From Actinomycetes bacterium (lineage in GTDB: Bacteria > Actinomycetota > Acidimicrobiia > Acidimicrobiales > RAAP-2), in contig JAJYWG010000546.1 in assembly GCA_021791615.1 (NCBI GenBank), positions 1-64,000 of the forward strand: DNA of 64,000 bases, given 5' to 3'. Each line of letters begins with the position of its first letter. Position 1 is the first letter of the stretch. The notes under the pieces were generated by a model. That model searched no databases and had not been told where the DNA came from. It worked only from the letters and a program-made list of their open reading frames with translations. The translations under genes were made by a program, and so were the position numbers. This document shows positions 45,325 to 53,176 of this stretch, in pieces.

Positions 45325-46433
45325 CCTCGGGTTCGGGCGCTCGGCGCGACCTCCTGCGCGGGGACGAAACCGGCTCACCAGGGGCTGCCGGAGCCGGCGA
45401 ACGGGTCGTACGTCCGGCCGCCGACCCACGAGAAGAGGGAGAAGAAGCGGGCCTGCGGCCCCGTTCCCTGGACGAGTTCGTCGGTCAGGCTGAATTGGTC
45501 GAGCACCTGGGGATCGTCCTCCAAGCCGCCCGGCGGCGGCGCCAAGCAGTCGACCATTTGCTCTTCGCCGGTCCGCCCGGGCTCGGCAAGACCTCCTTGG
45601 CCGGGATCGTGGCGGTGGAGATGGGTGTCGGCCTGCGCGTGACCTCGGGTCCGGTGCTGGCGCGTGCCGGTGACCTGGCAGCGTTGCTGACGGCCCTCGA
45701 AGAAGGCGACGTGCTGTTCATCGACGAGATCCATCGCCTGCCCACTGCAGTGGAGGAGATCCTCTACCCAGCGATGGAGGATGCAAAGCTCGACATCTTG
45801 ATCGGCAAAGGGCCAATGGCCCGATCGATCAGGCTGGACCTCCCTCGGTTCACCCTCGTGGGTGCGACCACCCGTACCGGCCTCGTCGCTGCTCCCCTGC
45901 GTGACCGGTTCGGCTTCGTGGGGCGTCTCGACCTCTACGGTCCTGGCGAACTGGAAGCCATCGTCGTCCGGTCGGCTGGGATCATCGGTGTGCCGATCAC
46001 TCCAGAGGGCGCCGGGCTCATCGCCGCTCGTTCCCGAGGTACGCCGCGGATCGCGAACCGCCTTTTGCGGCGGGTGCGGGACTTCGCCGAGGTTCGGGGC
46101 GACGGGGCCATCACCGCAGAAGCGGCAGCCGAAGGACTGGAGCTCTTCGGGGTGGACGCGCTCGGGCTCGACAAAGTCGACCGCGCAATCCTCGACGCAC
46201 TCTGCAATCGTTTCGACGGGCATCCCGTCGGGCTGACGACGCTCGCTCAGTGCGTGGGGGAGGAGCCGGACACGATCGAGGACGCGTACGAGCCGTTCCT
46301 CTTGCAGCTCGGTCTCATTCGGCGCACGCCGCGCGGCAGGGTGCCGACCTCGCGAGCGTGGACCCACGTGAACGCTGCCGGTGCAGCGGACGTGTCTTCG
46401 ACGTCCGAGCGGCCCGGCGGGCGCCTGCTGTGA
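45321..46433 (+). CDS. ruvB: Holliday junction branch migration ATPase RuvB
   Basis: The hexameric motor of branch migration, 370 residues. Walker A is [14 protein letters not shown], Walker [11 protein letters not shown], sensor 1 GATTRTG and the arginine finger region APLRDRFGF; the winged helix ends with [13 protein letters not shown]. The first 45 residues are a charged extension longer than in Escherichia coli RuvB. The gene overlaps ruvA and converges with the sensor kinase gene. Confidence 0.96.
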   Translation: MTSGSGARRDLLRGDETGSPGAAGAGERVVRPAADPREEGEEAGLRPRSLDEFVGQAELVEHLGIVLQAARRRRQAVDHLLFAGPPGLGKTSLAGIVAVEMGVGLRVTSGPVLARAGDLAALLTALEEGDVLFIDEIHRLPTAVEEILYPAMEDAKLDILIGKGPMARSIRLDLPRFTLVGATTRTGLVAAPLRDRFGFVGRLDLYGPGELEAIVVRSAGIIGVPITPEGAGLIAARSRGTPRIANRLLRRVRDFAEVRGDGAITAEAAAEGLELFGVDALGLDKVDRAILDALCNRFDGHPVGLTTLAQCVGEEPDTIEDAYEPFLLQLGLIRRTPRGRVPTSRAWTHVNAAGAADVSSTSERPGGRLL

Positions 46434-46460
46434 CGTGATGGCTGCCGATTCCGATCGGTT

Positions 46461-48332
46461 TCAAGGTTCCGTGGGATCGGAGGTCGCTCCGAGTGCCGGC
46501 AGATGGACCCGGAACGTGGTGGACCACCCGGGGACGTCCACGACCTCAATGGTGCCTCCGTGAGCGTCCACCACTGACTTGACGATGGCCAAGCCGAGAC
46601 CGCTGCCGGGGACGCCTCGATTGTTGCCGGAGGGACCCCGGTAGAAAGGTTCAAAGAGTTGAGGCCGGTCTTGTTCGGGGATGCCGGGGCCATCGTCACT
46701 CACCTCGAGCCGGACGAAGTCACCTAATGAGGTGACGCGAAGCTCGACGTGGCCACCGGGGCCATTGAACTTGACGGCGTTCGTGAGGAGATTGGACAGC
46801 AGCTGACGCAACCTGGCCGGGTCGCAGCTCACCGTAACCCCACCGGCGCCGGCGGTCAGACCGGAGGGCTCCCTGCGAAGCGTGATCTCGACCCGGCTCC
46901 TGGCGGTGGCAGTGCGGACAGCGTCGATCGCGTCCTCCAGGAGTGGCTCGAGCTCGACCTGTACGAAGCGAGATCCGCGTCCGCTCCCGAGGGCGGGGTC
47001 TTCGAGCAGGTCGTTGGCCACGTGTAGGAGCTGCTGCGAATTGCGCTCGATGGCGCGGAGCATCCGGCGTTGTTCATCGGTGAACGACGACGCCTCCGAA
47101 GAGGACTCGTCGACCAGGAGCTCCGTGAACCCGATGATCGAGGTCAAAGGAGTTCGCAGCTCGTGGGAGACGGTTGCCACGAGATCGTCTTTCATGGAGG
47201 TCAGCCTCTCCAGCTCGGCGTTGCGCAGCGCCAGGACTTCGGAAACCTCGCGTTGAATGGCCAAGAGGCGCTCGCGCTCGTGCACGAGCTCCTCGCGCTC
47301 GGTCACGTCGCTGGCGACAATGACAAAGCCAGACAAGGGTGTGCCGGAGGCAGGTTGGGCAGTGACGGTTGCTGCCATCCTCCTGCGGTCTCCGTGCGGG
47401 CCGACGTAGGAGAGGAGGAGCTGGCTGGAGGTGCCTGGGGGCTCAGTGCCGTCGAGGCTCGACCTTGTGAATGAGAGGGGGGATCCCGACTCGAGTGCCA
47501 AGAGCTCGCCGAGGGTCTTCTTCCCAACGGCATCGTGGGAGGAGATGCCGAATATCTCCTCTGCGCCCGCCGAGAAAAAGGTCACCGTGCCGGCGTTGTC
47601 GGCTCCGACGACAGCCGTGCCGGTCGCTGCTTGCAGCAGGGAATCCAGTCGGTCATGGGCAGCCTCGGCCTCGGACGCCGCACTCCGCGCGAGCTCCGCC
47701 TGACGGGCCACGTCGGCTCGGAGGTCCCGTTCACGGCGCAACGCTCCGAGGAACGTGAAGGAGACGAGTGCGGATCCCACGACGACGATGGTGACCAAAC
47801 GCCACTGTGAGGGCGGGTAGCTGGGAGATCCGACCACAATGATTGGGACTGCAAGGGCGAGCAGAACAGCGGCGAGCGCGGTGAGCAGGTGGGTGATCCG
47901 GTCGTAGTACGCGACCCATACCACGGGCAGCAGGTAGACGACCGCGAGTCCGGTGTCGGCGTCGCTTTGCGTGTCGCGCAGCAAGGCGACGACGGCGATG
48001 TAGCCGATCGGGATCGAGAGCCAGAGCCAGACAGGAAGCCGAGCCCAGGGCACGTACACCGCTGCCCCGGTGAGCACGACGAAGAGGATGCCGGCCGCAG
48101 CCACATCGCTTGTCCTCGCATGGGGGTAGGGGATAAGGGCCACGAGCATCGATAGCGCGAAGCCGGCGGCAATGAGCGGGAGCTGGCGGCGCAGGTTCCC
48201 GTAGAGGACACGCCGGTCCCTTATCACTGACGAGCTGGGGTCCTTTGGAGGAATGGTCGTCCGCTCTAGGTCATCGCCGCGCTCATGAGGCGACGCGGCA
48301 TCGACGAAGATCCTGCTCGGACCTCTGTCCAT
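46461..48332 (-). CDS. PAS-containing membrane sensor histidine kinase
   Basis: A sensor of about 623 residues. Roughly six hydrophobic segments (about residues 45-215) form an integral-membrane sensory part, followed by a coiled coil (RADVARQAELARSAASEAEA), a PAS domain (AATGTAVVGADNAGTVTFFS) and the kinase core. The phospho-acceptor box is ATVSHELRTPLTSIIGF, the N box LRQLLSNLLTNAVKFN, G1 DDGPGIPEQD and G2 GSGLGLAIVKS. The ATG at 48332 has GGAG close upstream; the open frame extends further but without a signal. It lies 100 bases downstream of the response regulator. The stimulus is unknown. Confidence 0.87.
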   Translation of the reverse strand: MDRGPSRIFVDAASPHERGDDLERTTIPPKDPSSSVIRDRRVLYGNLRRQLPLIAAGFALSMLVALIPYPHARTSDVAAAGILFVVLTGAAVYVPWARLPVWLWLSIPIGYIAVVALLRDTQSDADTGLAVVYLLPVVWVAYYDRITHLLTALAAVLLALAVPIIVVGSPSYPPSQWRLVTIVVVGSALVSFTFLGALRRERDLRADVARQAELARSAASEAEAAHDRLDSLLQAATGTAVVGADNAGTVTFFSAGAEEIFGISSHDAVGKKTLGELLALESGSPLSFTRSSLDGTEPPGTSSQLLLSYVGPHGDRRRMAATVTAQPASGTPLSGFVIVASDVTEREELVHERERLLAIQREVSEVLALRNAELERLTSMKDDLVATVSHELRTPLTSIIGFTELLVDESSSEASSFTDEQRRMLRAIERNSQQLLHVANDLLEDPALGSGRGSRFVQVELEPLLEDAIDAVRTATARSRVEITLRREPSGLTAGAGGVTVSCDPARLRQLLSNLLTNAVKFNGPGGHVELRVTSLGDFVRLEVSDDGPGIPEQDRPQLFEPFYRGPSGNNRGVPGSGLGLAIVKSVVDAHGGTIEVVDVPGWSTTFRVHLPALGATSDPTEP

Positions 48333-48432
48333 CACGCTCCAGGCGCGCGTACGCTGCCCCACTCTGGATTGCTCGATGGCTGAGATGGCTGAGATGGATG
48401 TGAGGTGTCGGTCTGGAGCACGACAGCGCTGC

Positions 48433-49134
48433 TCAGTCTCTCCGGCGACTGTTGTAGCGGTAACCAAATCCGCGCACCGTTTCGATCGGTGAATCCTCGG
48501 TGTAGTCCCACGAGAGCTTCTTTCGGAGCCTCAGGACCGCGTACTTGACGCGAGCGGGCGCGAGACCCGATGGGTCCTGCCATGCGAATTCGACCAATTG
48601 GTCTGCCGAGAGGATCTGGTCGGCGTGGCGGACGAGGGAGGAGAGGAGCCGGTACTCGATCGGAGTGAGGAGGACAGGCTCGCCTTGCAGGTGGACTTCT
48701 TGACGATTGAAGTCGATCCGGACACGACCGTCGTCGTAGAGCGTGCGAGCGGGTCCGGAAGTCGATCGCCTCCTCTGGACAGCCTGGAGCCGGGCCAAAA
48801 GTTCGACGCGGCTGAACGGCTTGGTCAGATAGTCGTCAGCGCCGGCGTTGAGCCCTCGGACCTTGTCTCGTTCGTCCGAGCGGGCGGTGAGCACGAGCAC
48901 CGGCACGTCGCTCATGTCCCGCACCCGTTCGAGCACCTGCCAGCCGTCGAGGTCGGGAAGCCCGACATCGAGCACCACGAGGTGGGGACGCAGCTCGTGG
49001 AATGCCCGGAGCCCATCGCGTCCGGTGGCGGTGCGCTGGACTTCGTAACCCTCACGGCTGAGCATGGACTCGAGCAGGATGCTGATGTCGTCGTCGTCTT
49101 CGATGACCAGCACTCTCGGACCATCGAGGACCAT
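48433..49134 (-). CDS. OmpR/PhoB-type response regulator
   Basis: The 233-residue partner of the kinase encoded next. The receiver domain has the acidic cluster IEDDDD (11-16), the phospho-acceptor D56 (VVLDVGLP), T83 (VLTARS) and K105 (YLTKPFSR). The C-terminal winged helix (LTPIEYRLLSSLVRHADQIL and KYAVLRLRKKL, then IETVRGFGYRY) marks the OmpR class. The ATG at 49134 was chosen because conserved sequence starts at residue 7; the upstream frame lacks resemblance. It diverges from yajC across a 226-bp gap. Confidence 0.9.
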   Translation of the reverse strand: MVLDGPRVLVIEDDDDISILLESMLSREGYEVQRTATGRDGLRAFHELRPHLVVLDVGLPDLDGWQVLERVRDMSDVPVLVLTARSDERDKVRGLNAGADDYLTKPFSRVELLARLQAVQRRRSTSGPARTLYDDGRVRIDFNRQEVHLQGEPVLLTPIEYRLLSSLVRHADQILSADQLVEFAWQDPSGLAPARVKYAVLRLRKKLSWDYTEDSPIETVRGFGYRYNSRRRD

Positions 49135-49298
49135 CACTACCCCCGCCCACAACCCCGGCCCGCGCTCTCGCGGGCACCACCGTCTGTTTCCGGCCTGATT
49201 GTAGAACAATGCAGGATCCCGAACGAAAGGGCAAAAGGCCAGCAGCCAGGGAGAGCCCGCCCGGCCGAGCCCTACCCCCCGTCCTGCTGGGGAGGCTG

Positions 49299-49304
49299 TA
49301 TGGT
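49299..49304 (+). promoter_or_regulatory. putative -10 element of yajC-secDF
   Basis: TATGGT, preceded by TG in extended -10 position, lies 56 bases upstream of yajC in the gap shared with the divergent response regulator. A GGGAGGG ribosome site follows nearer the start. Confidence 0.33.
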
Positions 49305-49360
49305 AGCTCCCCTGTGCACGCCTGGAACCCGTTCTGTGGCATCGTGATGAGGGAGGGCAG

Positions 49361-49936
49361 ATGATCCTGGCATTTGCGACCGCGCTGCCGGCGCTGCTCG
49401 CAGCCACCAAGTCGACGAAGACCTCCAGTAGTGGGGGTGTGGACTTCATCCTGTTCATCGTGGTAATCGGGCTGGCCGGCTATTTTCTCCTACTCCGCCC
49501 CCAACAGCAGAGGGCGAAACGGCAGCGGGCGAACCAGTCGGAGATCACCGTCGGAGACGAGATCCTGACCATCGGGGGCATCGTGGGAACGGTGCTGGAT
49601 CTCGATGCCGAGCGCGTGACCATCCTCACTGGGATGGAGCGCTCGGCCACAGGGGATTCCTCGGGCGCCACCGGTCCCCAGGCACTGCCGACCCGGATGG
49701 TGCTCGTGCGCAACGCCATCGCGCGCAAGCTGGACCCGGTTGTGCCGGCAAGCCGCGACGGTTTGGCCGAAGCCGAGCTTGATTTTTCGGGTGGTCGGGT
49801 GGGGGACGACACCGATGAATGGGAGGAAGCCGACGGCGGGGAGGAGGCCGACGGCGGGGAGGAGACCGCTGGAGGGGACGGCGGGGAGGAGACCGACGGC
49901 GGCTCGGGTGCTCGGGAAGGTGACGCCGAACCGTGA
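49361..49936 (+). CDS. yajC: preprotein translocase subunit YajC
   Basis: A small membrane partner of SecDF. One transmembrane segment (about 27-45, VDFILFIVVIGLAGYFLLL) is followed by RPQQQRAKRQRANQSEITVGDEILTIGGIVGTV, the conserved cytosolic stretch. At 191 residues it is far longer than the usual 90-120, because of a tail rich in Glu, Asp and Gly built from repeated EEADGG units. The GGGAGGGCAG site precedes the ATG. The stop overlaps the secD GTG. Confidence 0.9.
   Translation: MILAFATALPALLAATKSTKTSSSGGVDFILFIVVIGLAGYFLLLRPQQQRAKRQRANQSEITVGDEILTIGGIVGTVLDLDAERVTILTGMERSATGDSSGATGPQALPTRMVLVRNAIARKLDPVVPASRDGLAEAELDFSGGRVGDDTDEWEEADGGEEADGGEETAGGDGGEETDGGSGAREGDAEP
49829..49910 (+). repeat. 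acidic-tail repeat in yajC
   Basis: Imperfect 18-bp units (GAGGCCGACGGCGGGGAG-like) encode the EEADGG series at the YajC C-terminus. Confidence 0.7.
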
Positions 49937-51477
49937 GCCCTCCGCCGTCGCGTGCTCAAGCCCGACGACAGCGATCGCTCCTGCTGAGTGTCATCGCAGT
50001 CCTGGTGATCGCATTCGGATCCCTGGCCGCCACCCTGGCGGGCGGGTGGAAGCCCCTGCTCGGGCTCGACCTGGCGGGAGGGTTCTCGGTCGTCTACCAG
50101 CCGGTGCAGAAAGCGTCGGCATCGGACCTGTCCGAGACCGTGAACATCCTCACCAACCGAGTCGACGGATTGGGGGTGTCGGGGGCGACCGTGGGGACCC
50201 AGGGCAACGAGATCGTGGTCGCCGTTCCCGGGGTCAAGGATCCCCAGCAGGTCCTCAAGACCATCGGCCAAGTTGCGCAGCTCTACTTCCGCCCGGTGCT
50301 CTGCTATGCCCCGCCTTACTCACCTCCGGCCAAGGCCAAAGGCGCGACCACGACCACGACCGCTCCAGCGGCGTTGCCGACGAACTGCGGTTCCCCGTAC
50401 CAGCTTGTGACGGCCAACGCCAAGAGCACCTCCACAGGCGTCGAGTACTCCGGGCAGCCGACACCCACACTGGCCCACTACCCAACTACGAAGGTGGACA
50501 ACCCGACAGCGACCGTGCTCCTGCCCGGTATCACAGGCCCCAGTGCTGGTCGCTACCTCCTCGGGCCCAAGGAGCTCACCGGCCACATCGTGAGCAAAGC
50601 AGTGGCTGAGCAGTCCACAACGCTTGGGTGGGTGGTCGACATGTCGCTCACTTCCCAGGGCCTGTCGCAGTGGAACACGATGGCCAAGCAGTACTTTCAC
50701 GAGGTCATCGGGATCGAGCTGGACGGGGTCGTGCAGTCGGCGCCGATCACCGAGCCGGGTACATCGACGTTCAAGACATTTACGTCGGTGCAGATCTCAG
50801 GGCACCTTACGCAGCAGGATGCTCAGAACCTCGCCCTCGCGCTCAACTATGGCTCGCTACCGATCAGGCTGAAAGAGCTCACGTTGCAGACGGTCTCACC
50901 TACCCTCGGCTCGTCGTCGCTCAAGGCCGGGCTCGGTGCGGGAATCGCCGGTCTGATCCTGGTCCTGCTGTACACCGTCTTGTACTACCGGCTTCTCGGC
51001 ATCGTTGTCCTCTCCGGTCTTGCAGTGACCGCCGCATTGCTGTGGTCCCTCATCTCGTCACTCGGCCATACCACGCTCGCGCCGAGCTTCGATCTTGCAG
51101 GAGTGACGGGGATCATCGTCTCCATCGGGATCACCGTGGACTCCTATATCGTCTATTTCGAACGCCTGAAAGACGAGACGCGATCGGGTCGGACGGTGAG
51201 AACCAGCGTCGACCGCGGTTTCAAGAGCGCTTGGCGGACCGTACTGGCTGCCGACCTCGTCTCGTTCGCCGCCGCGGTGGTCCTCTATCTCGTTGCAGTC
51301 GGGGAAGTGAAGGGGTTCGCGTTCTTCCTCGGCCTGTCGACCCTGATGGACGTCTTCATGACGTACTTCTTCACCCGGCCGATGGTCATCCTCCTCGGGC
51401 GCAACGAGCGCCTGGCCCAGGCCAAAGGCATCGGCATCGCTCGCGGGTTGGCGGTTGACTCCGGAGTGGACGGATGA
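49933..51477 (+). CDS. secD: protein-export membrane protein SecD
   Basis: A 514-residue RND-family component that uses proton motive force to finish export through SecYEG. An N-terminal transmembrane helix (residues 17-37) leads to GLDLAGGFSVVYQPV, the LNRVDGLGVSGA-like P1 domain and, after a Thr/Ala/Pro-rich insertion at about 136-150, five more helices with ALNYGSLPIRL, GVTGIIVSIGITVDSYIVYFERLKDE and SVDRGFKSAWRTVLAADLV. GTG start overlapping yajC; stop overlapping secF. Confidence 0.94.
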   Translation: MSPPPSRAQARRQRSLLLSVIAVLVIAFGSLAATLAGGWKPLLGLDLAGGFSVVYQPVQKASASDLSETVNILTNRVDGLGVSGATVGTQGNEIVVAVPGVKDPQQVLKTIGQVAQLYFRPVLCYAPPYSPPAKAKGATTTTTAPAALPTNCGSPYQLVTANAKSTSTGVEYSGQPTPTLAHYPTTKVDNPTATVLLPGITGPSAGRYLLGPKELTGHIVSKAVAEQSTTLGWVVDMSLTSQGLSQWNTMAKQYFHEVIGIELDGVVQSAPITEPGTSTFKTFTSVQISGHLTQQDAQNLALALNYGSLPIRLKELTLQTVSPTLGSSSLKAGLGAGIAGLILVLLYTVLYYRLLGIVVLSGLAVTAALLWSLISSLGHTTLAPSFDLAGVTGIIVSIGITVDSYIVYFERLKDETRSGRTVRTSVDRGFKSAWRTVLAADLVSFAAAVVLYLVAVGEVKGFAFFLGLSTLMDVFMTYFFTRPMVILLGRNERLAQAKGIGIARGLAVDSGVDG

Positions 51478-53102
51478 GCCCTTTCGAGCGCCATGACGAC
51501 AGCTTGCGAGACCTCCAGCAGGGTGGTTCGGGGCAAGGGCCGAACGGCGGGGGCGACGTGGAGGAGGAGGCGCGAGAGGCCTCGGACGGGCGGTCACCTG
51601 AGGATACCGCGGACGAGGAGCTCGACGAGTCCCCCGAAGAGCTGGCCGAGGAGCTCGAAGCCGACGAGCTGGAACGCGAGGAGGTCAAGGAGGCTCGCCG
51701 TGAGCAGCACAGCGGCCCGGGACCTTTCCGGCGCCTGTACCGCGGCGAGACGTTGTTCGACTTCGTCGGCCGGCGCCGCGTGTGGATGTTGATCTCCGGC
51801 ATCGTGATCGTCGCCGGGTTGCTCTCCTTGGGGTTCCGAGGACTCAACCTGGGCATCGATTTCAAGGGCGGGACAGCTTGGATCGTGAAGAGCAGCACGC
51901 TGACCCAGGGGCACGTGGAGAGCCTGGTCACCGCTGCCGGGCTCTCGCAGCCAACGGTCGAGGTGCTGGGGAGCGGTGGGTCGCGCACGATCGAAGTCCA
52001 AGGCGACTTGAACAGCCTTCCGGCAGCCAAGCGCAGCACCGTGTCCAACGACGTCGAGACCGCCCTTGCCAAGGCGGCGCACGTCTCCAAGACAGGAGTG
52101 TCGATCACACGCGTCGGTCCCACCTGGGGTGGGCAGGTGACCCAGAAGGCCATCGAGGCTCTGATCGTCTTCTTTGTCATCGTCGCCGTGTACATCAGCT
52201 TCCGGTTCGAACCGAAGATGGCGCTCGCGGCGTTCATCGCCATGATCCACGACCTCCTCGTCACGATTGGGGTGTACTCCCTCACGGGGTTCCAGGTGTC
52301 ACCGGACACGGTGATCGCGATCCTGACCATCCTCGGGTACTCGTTGTACGACACCGTGGTGGTGTTCGACCGGGTGAGGGACAATACGAAGGGGTTCGGC
52401 GCGTCCGGGCGCATGACCTATTCCGAGATGATCAACCTCTCGATGAACCAGACCCTCGCCCGCTCCATCAACACCTCGCTCGTGGCAGTCCTCCCGGTCC
52501 TCTCCGTCCTCTTGATCGGCGCGGAGCTCCTCGGCGCGACGACCCTCCAGGAGTACGGTCTCGCCCTCACCGTCGGGCTCATCAGCGGGGCCTACTCTTC
52601 GATCTTCATCGCATCACCGGTCCTGGCCATGCTGAAGGAGCACGAGCCCCGCTACGTGGCCATACGCCAGCGTCTCCAAGCACGCGGCGATCGCGTAGGG
52701 CTCCTCACCCCGGCTGCGGCCGCCGCCCTTGCCGGCGCCGGTGCAGGCGGAGGGAGCACGGGCATGGGCGACGGACGTTCTGCGCGAGCCGGCGCTGGAT
52801 CCTCCAGGAGCACCACCACCTTGCGTCCCGGTGCCGGTGCAGCCTCGGCAAGACGATCCTCATCGCAGCGCCGGAGCGACGCGGTCGGGTCCGGCTCGGG
52901 CGGGACTGGTCCTGCTGGGCAAGCCGGCGCAAATAGCGGATCGAAGGCTCCGTCGGGTGCCGGGTCCAACGCCGGATCGAGGGGAAGCTCGGGTGCTCGT
53001 TCCGGCACCCCAACCTCATCGCGATCGGCAGGCGCAGGTGGGGTGGGACGGCCACCCCCTCGGCCGCGCAAGAGCGGGGGCAAGAAGCGCAAGCGGCGCT
53101 GA
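51474..53102 (+). CDS. secF: protein-export membrane protein SecF with long terminal extensions
   Basis: The SecD partner, 542 residues. The core (about 100-395) has the first helix (RRRVWMLISGIVIVAGLLSL), NLGIDFKGGTAWIV, ILGYSLYDTVVVFDRVRDN and NQTLARSINTSL, all typical. It is flanked by an acidic N-terminal extension of about 85 residues and a Gly/Ser/Arg/Pro-rich tail of about 145 residues. These make it far longer than the usual 300-400 residues. The basic tail faces the cytosol and may interact with ribosomes or membrane lipids (inference). Confidence 0.93.
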   Translation: MSPFERHDDSLRDLQQGGSGQGPNGGGDVEEEAREASDGRSPEDTADEELDESPEELAEELEADELEREEVKEARREQHSGPGPFRRLYRGETLFDFVGRRRVWMLISGIVIVAGLLSLGFRGLNLGIDFKGGTAWIVKSSTLTQGHVESLVTAAGLSQPTVEVLGSGGSRTIEVQGDLNSLPAAKRSTVSNDVETALAKAAHVSKTGVSITRVGPTWGGQVTQKAIEALIVFFVIVAVYISFRFEPKMALAAFIAMIHDLLVTIGVYSLTGFQVSPDTVIAILTILGYSLYDTVVVFDRVRDNTKGFGASGRMTYSEMINLSMNQTLARSINTSLVAVLPVLSVLLIGAELLGATTLQEYGLALTVGLISGAYSSIFIASPVLAMLKEHEPRYVAIRQRLQARGDRVGLLTPAAAAALAGAGAGGGSTGMGDGRSARAGAGSSRSTTTLRPGAGAASARRSSSQRRSDAVGSGSGGTGPAGQAGANSGSKAPSGAGSNAGSRGSSGARSGTPTSSRSAGAGGVGRPPPRPRKSGGKKRKRR

Positions 53103-53165
53103 CCCGGAGCTCAGGCGCGGTCGCCCGGGCACGTTGATGTGATCGCTCCTCGGACGAGATCAGGT

Positions 53166-53171
53166 AGCGTG
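53166..53171 (+). promoter_or_regulatory. putative -10 element of relA, leaderless
   Basis: TAGCGT ends five bases before the relA ATG, without a Shine-Dalgarno site. Confidence 0.35.
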
Positions 53172-53176
53172 AGACG

